Shown: positions 1 to 11,741, counted from the first letter of the stretch. The stretch is 64,000 bases of DNA from Astragalus membranaceus (GCA_039519185.1 CM076846.1:223994659-224058658), one strand, 5' to 3'. A program made the numbers and translations. The notes: generated by a model not told the origin, from the sequence alone.

Positions 1-320
1 ACCGACAAGGAATCTAAACCAAACCAGAAGATCAGAATCTACAAGCTATTGAAAATAAATATGCAGTAAATTAATGGAAAGAACCTGCGATGACGAACGT
101 GGAGGGTGTCACAGAGTGCGATTATGGCGGAGTGCGAACCGCGTCGTGGAGGTGAAGCGTGACCAGCGAGTCGGCGAACCACTGTGTGAACTGCAGTGTG
201 GAGGAGGAGTGTGAAGTGTGAGCTGCGTCGTGGAGTGTTTGTTGTGAATGAATTGAGTGTTTAGGGTTAGCTGGAGCACATGTCAATTGGGCCTAAAGCT
301 GAAGGCAAGCCAGCGAGGTT
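1..320. other. unassigned flank
   Basis: No convincing ORF or RNA gene is visible. The stretch from about 80 to 260 is relatively GC-rich, with repeated GTGTGAA- and GCGTCGTGGA-like words. It may be the edge of another repeat that starts outside the window. Confidence 0.3.
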
Positions 321-694
321 TTTTTTTTTTAAGGGTTCTATTTTTTATACCCCCACCACTATACATCATACCCCAAAAACGAAATTTTCTTCCCATTTTG
401 CCCCCGTTTTTCTATTGAAACGGATTTATCTAACAAGTAAATAAATCTGTTATGTATTTTTTACATAACGGATTTATCTATTTGTCAGATAAATCCGCAG
501 TTAATTGTTTAATGACGGATTTATCTAATTGGTAGATAAATCCGTTTTGTAAAAAATACATAACGGATTTATCTACTTGTTACATAAATCTGTTATTTAC
601 TTTCTGCAAAACGGACTTATCTGATTGTTAGATAAATCCGTAGTTAAATTTTTTACTACGGATTTATCTAACAATTAGATAAATCCGTTTTGCA
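321..694. repeat. terminal region of Mutator-like element with inverted subterminal array
   Basis: After a T-run there is a terminus-like block (about 331-400) rich in ATACCCC and TTGCCCCC words. Similar wording is seen at the ends of the TSD-flanked element at 9052-10048. From about 418 to 694 the motif ACGGATTTATCTA and its complement TAGATAAATCCGT alternate repeatedly, making a chain of short inverted repeats separated by AT-rich spacers. It lies next to the 3' end of the minus-strand transposase remnant, so it is probably that element's subterminal region. No TSD could be found because the other end of the element is missing. Confidence 0.55.
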
Positions 695-2407
695 ATTAAT
701 TAAAAAATTAAATTTAGCATTATTTTACAATTTTAAGGCAAAAAATTTTATATATATATATATATATATAAGGAATATCATATACAAAAAAAACGCTGAA
801 TATTCGTGTAACCTCAATCAGAATCAGCTGCTATGTCGACAACTACCGGTGGATGAAGTTGTGGTTTGGGGAGCAAAGCTAAAGACCCCCATTGTTGGAT
901 ACGCCCTATAAAAGGATCCAACCATGTAGTAGTCTCGTCAGATGAAAAATGCTCCCACTGAAGAGCAAGTGGGGGCAATGGACACTCAGGCAAAAGCAAA
1001 ACATGCGTCCAATGAATTTTGTCCACGAAAAGAATACATATGATGTTGCGACTCTTACTAGTCGAATATGAACCTCTCAACGGCAAATAAGTATATAAAT
1101 CTCTCAACGACAATGAAACTAGGGCGACATTATACTTGGTAGCTATAATGTACCCCATCTCCGGCATCGGCAACCACTTGTCTGCATCCTGCTTTCCCAT
1201 ATCCCTAACAAACAATGACTGCTTAATAATTGCAAGTCGGTTAGCCCCAAAAATTCAGCATATAGATCATAACGCGAGCCTATTTCTTGAATACAGTCTT
1301 GCCGAATTAAAGGCCAACTATCCTCGCTAATACCAAGTCCAACGCAACTGCTCGGTAGCCACAATGTCCATCCCCAACAACATCAATAATCTCTGCAACG
1401 TAGTGGTGGATATGTAGAGGAACCCATGGTAATAATCGATGTGGAAAAGACTTTGATGAACATTGTGAGATCCGCTGTGAGAATTTCTTTGAAGTCCCCT
1501 GTGATAGTGATAGTTGTTGTGATACTTTTTTTGAAGTCCCTTGTGATGATTTACTGACAGATTTTTGAGTGTTCTTCATTGCCTCATCCATATGCTCCCA
1601 ATAAGAAGGGTCGCGTTTCACATCGTACATTTTTTTTCGTCTTCTTTGGTGCACCATTTGTCTTAAGTTTAGAAGGTGGTGGAACCATAGAAGATGTGGT
1701 AGGAAATGCTAGCTCATCAATATGCTTCTTGAAGACAAACTTCTCCTCTTGAGTCATAGAATTAAATCGCTTCCATATCATCTCCATGGAAAAGTGATGT
1801 CACAATCATCGAATTTCTTTTGATTCTCATTCTCATCCTCATCCATACCATCCAGACTCAGCCTACACCAATTTTTGTCAACCACCTACAATACCAGAAA
1901 CATGATAAACACCAAGTTGACAAGCACAAGGCAACCCATGTGTCTTGCTAATGACGCACCCACAACGAGCTTTGTCATACCCCACACCTGACTTGGTTTT
2001 ATCAAACTCTTTAGCAATATGTTTTAGGGCATTTAAAGAGACCAACCCGCGTAGTTTCTTGTAGAATGGAGTATTGTGAGCCACCTCAATACGGTTGATA
2101 CTTCTTTGAAAAGACTCGACAATCTTAGCAAAATGTAGATTAAGCATGTCATTCATCGCTTCCCAACACCTACACAAGTCTCCTCCAGAATTCCCTAATG
2201 CCGTCTTCAACGCCCAGTGGGCCGACTCAACCCTAAAATAATAGCCAAACACAATTAAACTCCAAACCAAAAAAATAGCAAGTCAAAATATAATTGTAAA
2301 TTAGATGACATACCTATTGCTGGTGGTATTCCGCAAGTGTGCCACCTGGTTAGCCCATGCCTCCACAAATCGATGCTTATGAGGAGTCAACCATGTGTCA
2401 TGCAAGT

Positions 2408-4573
2408 TGTAACACCCAAAGTAATTTTATTACTTTGACAGCTAATTGACTGAGTTATTGTTTAAATAATTGATTGGTTGATTGAAATATCATGTGTGAA
2501 TTATTGTGATTTAATTACCAAAGGTACTGTGTGATTATTATTGCAATTATTTGATGTTTTAAGTTTAGGGAAGGGGATTGTGAGTGAGAGTTAGTGAATT
2601 TTATTAGAATGATAACCACATTTATAGTACCCTAAGTCAGCTACCCAAATTACCTTTATACCCCTCACTTACTCTTGCTATCCTATATAAGACGACCAGT
2701 CAACAACACAAAACACAACACCACATCCTACACCTCCCTCATTTTTGAAAAACAAAAGAAAGAAAGGAGAGCTTGAGAGAGAGAGGGGGTGAGCCGTGGA
2801 GAGAAGGAGAAGGAGAAGACAAGGTTCTTGATGCATGTTGGTGATCTTTGCTCCATTGAAACCACCACAACTTCCTTTATCATTTCCATGTTTTTGTTTC
2901 CAAAATCTCAGCCTAAAAACCTTCCCTTCTTCTCCCTTAGTTTCGCGACCCATTTTGAAAGAGAAGGTCCCTTGAAGCTTTTGGGTACTTGTTTGTCAAT
3001 GGAGGTCATAGGGGTGTATGTGAAGTCCCATTTTTGACTTTGAGAGCTAGCTTGAGGAGCCAAGGGTTTTGGGACATATTCTTAGAGCCACTTTGAAGAG
3101 CTTAGGGAGCATTTGGGGTGTTTTGGTCGTTGATTGTTAGCTTGTGTAGCCTCCACTCCGAGTATACGGTGAGTTCTTCGTTTTTGTTTGCTTAATTGCG
3201 TGAAATGCTGAGTATTCTAAATTGGAATGTTAGGGTTTCATGTTAGGATAATGATTTAAGTTGATTCTTGGTGCTTTGATTGTCTATAACTTGAATAGAA
3301 AAGTGTTTATGTTGAAATGCTGAAAAATTGCATAAATTCGTATTGATATAGGTTCAGTTTTTGGTTGATTTCGAATTCTATAGATTTCCTATTTTAATGT
3401 GGTTTGTTTTGTTAGAAACTAGACACAATTCTATTCAAATTAGGCACTTGTTTGACTGATTTGAGTAAGTATAGCTGAAGAAAATATCCTCACAAGTTAG
3501 GTCAAAAATCTGAGACAGTTTCGGATATAGGTTCGGTATTTTGTGCATAACGTTTTCTATAGAACTCATTTTTGAATGATTTCGGTCTCATTGTAAACTA
3601 GAGTTATTGTGCTTCAGTTTGAGCTCCAATTCCATGTTATTTGACTGAGTTTTGGTATTTTAAAACGTGACACAAGTCGGGCCACAGCTGCTGCCCTGTT
3701 TTTAAAACAATGTAGGTTGTTTTATTAAACTGTACCAAATGGCTTACAATTTTGCAAAACAAAAATATTATTCAGAAACTAGATATTTTAAGCTTTCCAA
3801 AGAGTGGTTGTTTGCTAAATTTCGTTACTGTTTGATGTGTTAATTAATTCGTCAAAGAATAGGTATGTTGCTGAAAATTTCTGCACATGGGTTGTTTGTT
3901 GAGATATCGAATTGTTATCGTTTTGTGAACTACGCGATAGATAACTATGTTAGCCCATATGTAAGGGTAGTCTATAATTGGATTAAAAAATGGGGGATGT
4001 GCTTGGGGGAGGTGTCATGAGCTCAAGGCTCTGAGTTTGTTACCCGATTTGTTTGTCGGGGGGGTCGGGTTCTCCCTCCGTGTACGTTTCAGCATTTATA
4101 TATGTAAGTCCAAGCGTTAGGGGAGAGGCATCCTACGCTTAATGACTAAAATTGAATCTCGAGTGTAATATTGTAAGGGGTAACGAGAACTCACTGAGAT
4201 AGTATCTCACAACTCATATTTGTTGATTTTTAGACTCACAAGAAAAAGGCTCAAGTGGCACAAATAAGGCGAAGGGTCCTATGGTTTGAGGACTAGAGAA
4301 AGTTCTACAGTCTAGCTTGTTTAGCAAGTAGTTATGTTTCAGTTTTTATGTTGTAGTACGGGTTATGTACCGACTTATGTTTAGGGTTGTGCACTCTGGA
4401 TATTATCAGTTGTCAGCTATGATGGATGTATTTTGTAAACTTATCCATCTCAGCTTTATAAAAGTTCAATTTATCTTTTGATGAATATCCATTTATGAGT
4501 TTTGTGCACCTGTGAGATTATTGAAATTAACATTCTGAGTTTGTTATGTCAACTACGAACTTAGGATGTTACA
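2408..4573. mobile_element. solo LTR (Ty3-gypsy type), 2166 bp
   Basis: The segment begins TGTAACACCC and ends GGATGTTACA. It is flanked by a perfect 5-bp TSD, CAAGT at 2403-2407 and again at 4574-4578. Removing it rejoins the MULE reading frame on the minus strand (FLKYL to HDTWLTPHKHRF). It holds no gag or pol, so it is a solo LTR left by LTR-LTR recombination. The AACTCACTGAGAT wording near 4190 is typical of plant gypsy (Tekay-like) LTRs, but that lineage call is only an inference. Confidence 0.85.
2684..2690 (+). promoter_or_regulatory. TATA box of the solo LTR
   Basis: TATATAA is followed by an ACA-rich stretch (CAACACAAAACACAAC), the usual look of an LTR transcription start. If active, transcription would run rightward through about 1.9 kb of LTR into the transposase remnant, antisense to it. 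Confidence 0.5.
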
Positions 4574-4919
4574 CAAGTACTTCAAAAATAATGGCAAATC
4601 GACACATGACTGCTCCAATAGTTGCAACTGCCGGGAGTACTCAACCACGTCACGAGATTCAATAAGAGCGTGCCAAAGAGAGATCACTGACTCTTGCCTA
4701 TCCACCTTGACATACTCTTTACACTTTGCCTTCACATTCTTAGTTACGTGCCACTCGCAAAGCAAATTAATAGAGGAATAGAGGACGGAAATACTTCATG
4801 AATGCCACTCATAAGACCAAGATCTCTGTCAGTCAAAATCACCTCAGGTGATAGGCCGTGTATATCAAATAAATCTTTCAACATCTTTCAACATCTGATG
4901 AATATGGATTATGTTATTA

Positions 4920-5720
4920 ACATTCTTTACACTTTTTCTTCTTATTATCTATGGCTGTTCAATTTCAATGTCTTTGTCATTTGTCCTTTTTTAATTTTAC
5001 AGTCTTCTTATTTAATTGATAGTCATAATTTAATTTTTACTCACGGGACCTTCAACTACATTTACAAAAGAACCCCTCGTCGTATTCTTTCACCCTTCTA
5101 TGGATGCTTCTATTTTGTTGGTGATTTTCATCCAACCCTGCATGATACCCACATGTTTCATTTTCTAATTTTGTTGTTTTCTGCAGTCACGCAACCACAT
5201 TTATTGGCAACTGAATTGGTGACCACATTCCAAGAAGAATTAGTCGCTTACATGGAAGCATTTACTCCCACAAGAACTTCAGCCACATTTACAATAGAAT
5301 CCCACATAATCTTCTTTGAACTTAATACAGGTGCTTCTATTTTATTGGTTGTTTTCATCCAATCTTTCATGATACCCACACATTTCACTTTCTAATTGAG
5401 TTGTCTTCTTTTCTTTCTAATTATGAGTTAAGTTTTTATATTTACATTTGATGAATGTGGATTTTTACAATTTTTGCATGATGATTGTATTGGAGTTTCT
5501 ACTCCTCGATTAGTTTTCGTGTGACTCGTGGTTTTCGTTTCGGGCCTTTGAGCCCCTATTATATTCAAAAAAAATTCTTTAGACTTTAATTTTCTTCTTA
5601 TTATCTATGGATCTTCAATTTCAATGTCTTTGTTAATATTCATTTTAACCGTATAATCTTCTTATTTAATTTATAGTTATAATTTAATTTTTATTCCATA
5701 TTATCAGACTATATATTTTA
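4920..5720. repeat. AT-rich dispersed repeat with two internal duplications
   Basis: A block at about 4930-5050 (TTCTTCTTATTATCTATGG, CAATTTCAATGTCTTTG, TAATTTAATTTTTACT) recurs in diverged form at about 5585-5700. A second block at about 5105-5175 (GCTTCTATTTTGTTGGT, CATGATACCCACA) recurs at about 5333-5400. The left border abuts the broken end of the MULE remnant. No TIR, LTR or coding domain is recognised. Confidence 0.5.
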
Positions 5721-6705
5721 CAAACCAACATTGTAGGCCCACTGACATAAGTTACCCTGGGACACAAGTGTCGACTCTGTGCTCTCGAACTCAATTCCCA
5801 CAGTAAACAAACTCGGTATTGGCCAGTGCAAAATTTGTTTCTAAGCACGAACGAATATTAGTCTTTCATTGAAAGCGATGTGACACTCTGTGGGTAGCCA
5901 ACAATGGTCCAAATTAAAAAAAAAAAGACTAAATTTTACACAAAGGTATTAGGGCCTATTTTCTGTTTTTGTTGTTTAGTCTGCCGTTGCTACTTGTTAT
6001 CTGGGCTTTTATTGTATTTATGTGGTCCATTTAATTTTATGTTCAGCTGAATTGCAACACGGATCTATATAAAAGTGATCAACCTTTTGTAATTGTGCAA
6101 TTCAGATCAATGGAGTTTTTTTTGGTCAAACCGTATTGATTTTAGTATCATTTTACACTAAGGTACTTTGTCTCTTGCAGGCTTTTCTGTTTTGCTTTCA
6201 ATAGACCAACAATAAATTTGAAAAGGGTTACAATAACATTAGAGTCAAAGAGAGAGGTACAATGATGGTACTTGACTTGTAATAATATGATGTAACAATA
6301 GTGTCCTCTATAGTAATAGTAGCAAAAGCATAACAGTAATGAACTATAAAGCTCCAAAGCAACAAGATTCCCACAGCATTTTGGGAATAAAAAGGATGCA
6401 AAAACCTGATATTTGGAAGCACAATGTTTCCATTCCAACTCTAGTGGTGAATAAGTAATTTTCCTTCCTCCTTTTCCTTTTTTAAGTCACGGCTAAAAGT
6501 ATACCCGTGCATACGCATATGTATATCTTTCAAGAAGCTTCTTTTTACTTGGGCCGACTTGCTCTCTCAAGGGGACCAGCTTGCCTAGCCAGCTGCAAGA
6601 GTTAAAAAGGACTCTAGTTTAATAACACAATGCTTTTGAAACAACAAATTTACGTCCAAATAAATATCTCACTATATATATATATATCCATTATTCAATA
6701 TGTTG
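5721..6705. other. intergenic; includes downstream flank of the AHP gene
   Basis: No coding capacity is supported. The part next to 6706 should contain the 3' UTR and polyadenylation site of the minus-strand AHP gene. A short TA microsatellite lies near 6672-6688. The two ORFs readable on the minus strand at 6148-6438 overlap each other and resemble nothing known. Confidence 0.4.
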
Positions 6706-7694
6706 TCACACCTGAAAATAAGTTTCAAGTTTCTTTCTCAATGCTGCATATTCTATTTTCATTTGTTGGAAGCTCTTCTTGCATCTGCATGTTTCCACAA
6801 AGCACTTATGTTACTATTAATTTGAAATTGTGTGTCTTGAATGAATTGAAATGATAGTTATTCAAATAAAAGTAAAAGGATGCTTGAATAACTGTTAATG
6901 CTAGGTAGATTGATTACCCTTCTGCATTTCCTGTCCTGCAATATTCCCTAAACAGAGTGCATTCTGCTTTCACCTTTTTGGCTCCGATGCTGCAAACCAT
7001 AATGAATGTAAAGCAAACTGATCAAATCATTGTTGAATTCTTCTAATAGATTTGAGAGTTAAAGCAACCAAGTATATATGCACATGAATATTGAATATGA
7101 TGTAATTATTCTCTCAACTAAAATTACTACTGTTACTTTTGTTTTGTTTTTACTTGTATATATATATGTTTATGTTTATATACCTTGAGCTGCTTCCTTT
7201 AAACTGGTGCATTATTGTGTCCAGCTTGTTGAAATCCAATGGATTTCTCTCCCTGCCAAAATCAGAAGAATCACACCAACTTAGTTTAAATTTAAAATTT
7301 AAAAGAAAAATGGAGAATGAAAAGAAAATACTAAGTACGTAGTAGTATGATGCAATTGATTAACTTACAGTGTGTGTTCCAAGTTAGAGACAAGCCTTGA
7401 TGAATCACGATAGTAAAGAGTAACAATTTCCTCAACAAAGTTAGGGTTAGCATCATCCTGCAATTCTTCAAGTTGGATAAACTGCTCATCCAGAAGTCCC
7501 TGTAAATATTGAAATCCCATTATTGCCCTTGTACCAAAATATTATTAGGACTAGAGAGCAATATATAAAATAAAATAAAATATGGTACTTTTTGTCATAA
7601 AAATAGAAAATGTTAGAATGGATGAGGAAAGAACCTGATCAAAGAGAGACTGTTTCATTGCAGCAATTTGCCTGCGGGGATGGTTTCTGTCCAT
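6706..7694 (-). CDS. AHP4: histidine-containing phosphotransfer protein (AHP4-like)
   Basis: Five exons on the minus strand with GT-AG introns and matching phases: 7635-7694, 7369-7499, 7184-7252, 6918-6989 and 6706-6784. They give a 136-residue protein, the usual size for plant AHPs. Landmarks are LDEQFIQLEELQDDANPNF (residues about 22-40), the phospho-acceptor motif MHQFKGSSSSIGAKKVK with His at about residue 79, and a C-terminal helix ending in KKLETYFQV. AHPs carry phosphate from cytokinin-receptor histidine kinases in the membrane to nuclear response regulators. The acceptor His is present, so this is not an AHP6-type pseudo-HPt. It resembles AHP4 more than AHP1-3/5 by memory; a tree would decide. 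The start lies about 147 bp downstream of a TATA box, and the 5' UTR is CT-rich. No frameshift or stop is seen, and it is the only intact host gene here. Confidence 0.92.
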
Positions 7695-7840
7695 GATATT
7701 AATGAGTGCGATAGAGAGTGAGAGAGAGAGAGAGAAGATAGTAGTAGTAGAAGCGCGGAGAGAATAAAGAGAAGGAATGAACAATATTTGTTGTTGAAGA
7801 AGTGTGAGGTTGCATGATTTGGAAGTGGGGATTGCAGGGC

Positions 7841-7847
7841 TTTTATA
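7841..7847 (-). promoter_or_regulatory. TATA box of the AHP4-like gene
   Basis: TATAAAA on the minus strand, 147 bp upstream of the ATG at 7694. A CT-rich leader follows, so the spacing fits a normal plant core promoter. Confidence 0.7.
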
Positions 7848-7920
7848 GCACCCAAAAGATAGAAATTTGGAACAAAAGCAACTAGGATTAAGGCACTCAT
7901 GATTGTGATTCATTCACGTA

Positions 7921-7929
7921 ACACGTGTC
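7921..7929. promoter_or_regulatory. G-box/ABRE-like element upstream of AHP
   Basis: ACACGTGTC has the ACGT core bound by plant bZIP and bHLH factors. It lies about 75 bp upstream of the TATA box. A second ACGT core (CACGTAAC) lies just beside it at about 7915. Abscisic acid or light control is only a suggestion. Confidence 0.5.
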
Positions 7930-8385
7930 ACTTCATGCCACTACCAAGTGGAGTGATCGTAGTATTATAAATACTTTTTATTTTCCAACTATTGCTTCCT
8001 AGTCACATAGTGTCTCAATACTTTTTGTTCTCTATTTGTATTTAGAAGTAAATCTCACATCGATCTATATCGTATTTGTCATTATAAAAATCAAACTTGG
8101 CAGTACCCGGTCTACCTCTCATCTCTCAAGCTACTTTGAACCACTATGAAGTATAAATATGATTTTAACACTTTACATATACTTTTCAAATATACACTTC
8201 AAACATTATTTTAATCACGATTCTCTCTCTAAAAAAACTAAAGTTACGGACAATCTATTTCCTTTAATAAAGGCTACTATATCATTACAATTTGCAAAAT
8301 ACTCCAAAAAAATGACTATTTTGTTTTTGTGAGTCTACAATGACCACGTGACCGCACACCATATAAGATGTTAAATTCTTTTTTT
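7930..8385. other. AT-rich intergenic DNA
   Basis: No ORF, RNA gene or clear repeat boundary is recognised. It holds the distal upstream region of the AHP gene. Confidence 0.3.
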
Positions 8386-8590
8386 TATCATGTCATTGGT
8401 GCGTATTTTTTATCGGTTTTGTCGGTGACTAATCTACGTCAGAGAATTTAGCTGACCACGAGTACCCGACTTTACCGGCCCGTGTGATTCTCCCCTCCTA
8501 ACAGAGTTTTTGTCACACCCAAAATTCAAACCCAAAACATTAGAATGGAATTCAAGTTCAATTACCACTCGGACCAATCCTTATTCCTAG
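8385..8590 (-). mobile_element. tRNA-derived SINE-like copy
   Basis: On the minus strand the 5' end reads TTGGTCCGAGTGGTAATT (box A-like). GGTTTGAATTTTGGGTG (box B-like) follows about 45 bp later, then a GC-richer body with GAATCACACGGGCCGG, ending in an A-rich tail (GATAAAAAAAAG) near 8385. This layout matches tRNA-derived plant SINEs. No TSD could be made out, so the exact ends are uncertain. Confidence 0.55.
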
Positions 8591-9042
8591 ATGCCAAACT
8601 CTTATATTTCTTCCCTCCGGCAACGTTGCTATATTGAAAAAATATTTAGCGCAATCACCATCACAGGCTCCAACAAACCCCCCATCAATTCATAGATGCC
8701 CTATTATTAATCTTAGAAAGAAATAGCAAGTAGTCGAGTTTTTATATCCTTAATATATTCTAATTGCATAAAATATATGGGAATACTTATAGATATTTTA
8801 TTTATAAGAAATAACAAGGAGATTCAAATTGACTGCTTAGGTTTAGGTACACATAATTTGCAGTAAGGAATTTTAGTGTCACGTGCAAACCAAAAGTCGT
8901 AAATAATATTCCAACAAAGTGTGTAAATAAATATACAACCATGACTATATGCAATTAGCACCACTAGCCCCATTGATATAGTTAGATATAGTTCCTGTAC
9001 AGAACCGTGGGGTAGGGGCATCCTTTGAGCGTCTTGATATAA
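8591..9042. other. AT-rich intergenic DNA
   Basis: No supported gene, RNA or repeat border. Confidence 0.3.
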
Positions 9043-9051
9043 TAAGAACTG

Positions 9052-10048
9052 GTTTTTTTTTACCCCCTCTCATACCCCCATTTTGCGCAATCTGACCAAA
9101 ATACCCTTACTAACAATAAAAAACCAAAACCATCATCTCATTTTCAGAAAATTCCGAAATTATCAGTAAGTTTTTTTTTATCTTTTCGAAAATACCTTAT
9201 TTTTACGTATTTTTGGAAGCTTTTTTTTGCGATTTTTCCGGAAACACCTCGTTTGAGGATGATTCCGGAAAACCGTTTCTCTGCACTTTCTGGAAACACC
9301 TCAAAGGACGTTTTTCCGGAAGTCAAAAATGACTTCTGGAAATACGTCCTTTGAGGTGTTTATGGAAAGTTCAGAGAAACAGTTTTCCGGAATCATCCTC
9401 AAACGAGGTGTTTCCGGATTTTTTTTTTAAAAATTCGTTTTTAATTTTTTTTTGTGTTTTTTTTCAGTGGGGAGCAGTTTAGGACGTTTTGAGCGAAGCG
9501 AGTCGTCACAGCCAGCAGGAGGAGATGCAGATCACACTCCTGCTCCTAGTACCCGCACCAGGAGGATTAGGTTGATCAGGTGGTCACACTTTTGATCAGA
9601 TCTGGTCGACAGGCCAGATCTGCTAGCCGGTCAAGCTTTAGCTGATTATGACATTGACCGCTAGATGTCTTTTTTTTGTATTTTATTATGGTATTTGTAC
9701 TCGTATTTTATCGAATTTGATATATTATAATTCTCGTATTTGTACTCGTATTCGTTCTCGTATTTTATGGTCCTCGTAATTTATTGTTCTCGTAATTTAG
9801 CGTAATTAATCGTATTTACGTTATTTTAAAAGAAAATAAATAAATAAAAAACAACATTCCAGAACTACCTTAAAAGAGGATAATTCTGGAAACCAATTTT
9901 TAAAACTTTCCAGAATCACCTCAAAAGAGGTATTTCCGGAAGTCATAATTCCGGAAAGTTTTAAAAAACAGTTTTCTTTTAAATTTTGAAGGGTATTTTG
10001 GGGATTAAAGGGATTATGGGGGTATAAGGGAGAAGAGCAAAAAAAGCC
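9052..10048. mobile_element. non-autonomous Mutator-like element, 997 bp
   Basis: It is flanked by a perfect 9-bp TSD, TAAGAACTG, at 9043-9051 and 10049-10057; that length is the Mutator hallmark. The left end (GTTTTTTTTTACCCCCTCTC) and the complement of the right end (GGCTTTTTTTGCTCTTCTCC) are imperfect inverted repeats sharing ATACCCCCAT further in. It contains no transposase. Inside are a long hairpin (9237-9418), a short GC-rich segment (about 9480-9660) with possible old coding sequence (GGDADHTPAPSTRTRR), and a diverged second copy of the TTCCGGAA-type repeats (about 9850-9960). Confidence 0.82.
9237..9418. repeat. 182-bp near-perfect inverted repeat (hairpin)
   Basis: Two arms of about 88 bp face each other around a 6-nt AAAAAT loop centred between 9327 and 9328. 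Both ends carry TCCGGA words, and only a few mismatches are seen. It lies inside the Mutator-like element and could fold into one long stem if transcribed. Confidence 0.85.
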
Positions 10049-10057
10049 TAAGAACTG

Positions 10058-11456
10058 AAGTGACATTCTAAGTGAAATTAACTCTCACACATACTAAAAA
10101 TGATATTTCAAAATAAGTGTGATTTTCTAATTTCAATTAATCTTTTATTAAAATTATTTTTTAATTAATAATATAATATGAGTATCACTCACAAAGCATT
10201 TTTTTAGTATAAATCGAGTATCTTTTGCGCACAACTGTAGAGACTAGTACACTTGTAGAGACTACAATGAGCGACAAAACTCTCTATCAAGAGATTTAAC
10301 CCCGCTGCACTCCCAAAGTTGGATTCCAACCCAGGACATTGGTTTAGCTGGAAAAGACCCAAACGATCTCGTCCAAATGGTTGCATTTATGATGGTGATG
10401 ATCAATACACTAATTACCAATGGGGTTAATTTTGTAAAATCCTTCTTCTTTTTCTTCACTTCATACATTTTTCTTAATATTTGTGAAATATCAAAAACAA
10501 CACTTAAATTGTAAGAGAAGGAGTACTTCACTCAAATCGAAATAGAAGGCTTCACTCAAATCAAAATTTGTTTTGTATCTTTTCTCAGCTAGTGCCATCA
10601 TTAATTTAAGGATATCTTTAATAAAAAGTGGTGAATAATGAATAAGCTAATTGATTGTAGATGAATTTATAGTGAATAACGAATAAGTTAACTTTTTTGG
10701 TTCGGTCAATTAATTGCTATCTACAGATGTCACGATGCTTTTAATGAAATACTAATATCTGCTCGTGCTTAGAAGCACATTTCATGATGGCATACACCAA
10801 GTTTGTCACTGCGAGAATCAAATTTGAGAGCACCAGGTCAACCAACCTCTGTGTCCTCGGTAGCTCAAGTCATTGGGCCAACAGTGTTGGTTTAGGGAAT
10901 AAGTTAAATAATAGCAAGTGTATATAAAAAATTAAGAATTTAAATTTTATGCACCGAAAGGGTAAACTTTTTTTACATTAGCAACCGATCGAAAATTGAC
11001 ATGTAATAAAAATTATTAACTTTTGTCCTAATCATTTTAAAAGTCACACACTTATTAGTTGATGGTGTAAAAAGTTTTTACGACGACAATACATACTAAT
11101 GAAATTCACAAATTAACTTAAATCCTTTTTTTCTTTCTAACTTCTCTTTTTATTAGCTTGTTTATGTTGTTGCACAGAACCCGTTGCTGCTGCAGCAGAG
11201 TATCCTAACTCCTAAAAATTACAAATGATTTTATAGTTCTAAAATCAATATTTTATAGTATTAAAATCAAATATTACCAATTTTGTAGAACCATAAATAT
11301 ATTCAACCCTAACTTTCAAAGTATTAAGTCAGTGTTATAAGAAAAAGAACAAAAAACATGGAAAAAATTCAAGAAGGGAACTAGATTAATTTCTGAATCA
11401 ATTAAAAAAAAAGTCATCACCATATTTGGCAATCCACCACAATGTCATCTTTATGT
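10058..11456. other. AT-rich intergenic DNA, possible SINE remnant at about 10200-10410
   Basis: On the minus strand, 10410-10200 reads CCTGGGTTGGAATCCAAC (box B-like), then GGGAGTGCAGCGGGGTTAAA, and ends before an A-run. That is suggestive of an old tRNA-derived SINE, but no TSD was found. The rest has no supported gene. Confidence 0.3.
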
Positions 11457-11461
11457 AATGT

Positions 11462-11738
11462 TATTGAGATATGCATTGTAATTCTATTGCCTGTAATTTA
11501 TAGGTGTGAATAGTAACCTAGTCGAAATGGGCCAGTCGAATGGGCTAGTCGAAATTATGGGCCTGGGCCTGTTTCATTGTATATAAATATAGACGTCAGT
11601 AGCATGTAATTTGTAACCCACTTTTATGAAATTCAGTGCAGTTTTTACTATTCATATTATATTGCCCTAACCATTCCTCTTGTCCCTTTAGCGCCGCCAC
11701 TTCCTTTTCTTGTCCCTTTCACGTGTTTATCCCCAACA
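11462..11738 (+). repeat. 5' LTR of the copia element
   Basis: 277 bp, TATTGAG...CCAACA. It contains GTATATAAATATAG, a TATA-like motif at about 11580-11592, and several GTCGAA words also found throughout the element. Confidence 0.92.
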
Positions 11739-11741
11739 AAC

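Larger units (their letters stand above)
814..4878 (-). pseudogene. Mutator-like transposase with C-terminal OTU-like domain, broken
   Basis: Read on the minus strand, this is a decayed MULE/FAR1-related transposase. Near 4870-4790 a block reading VILTDRDLGLMSGI matches the catalytic-Asp region of MULE transposases. It is followed after a frame change by LLCEWHVTKNVKAKC (about 4765-4720) and the FVEAWANQVAHLRNTTSNR segment (about 2380-2310). Next come AHWALKTALGNS and the zinc-binding-like CGCVISKTHGLPCAC (about 2230-1910). Then there is a basic linker ending RDPSYWEHMD (about 1590) and an OTU-like cysteine protease start, DGHCGYRAVA (about 1350). The rest of that domain runs to 814 and includes DKWLPMPEMG and HWTHVLLLPECPLPPL. 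Several frame changes and stops are present, the N-terminus is missing, and a solo LTR interrupts it at 2408-4573. The transposase-OTU pairing is known from plant MULEs. Confidence 0.75.

Noticed and set aside
4802..5395. 197-residue ORF
   Set aside because: AT-rich, hydrophobic by composition, lies in a repeat with internal duplications and has no recognised domain.
10200..10410. Possible tRNA or SINE on the minus strand
   Set aside because: A box B-like motif is present, but no cloverleaf, clear box A or TSD could be found. It is kept only as a low-confidence note.
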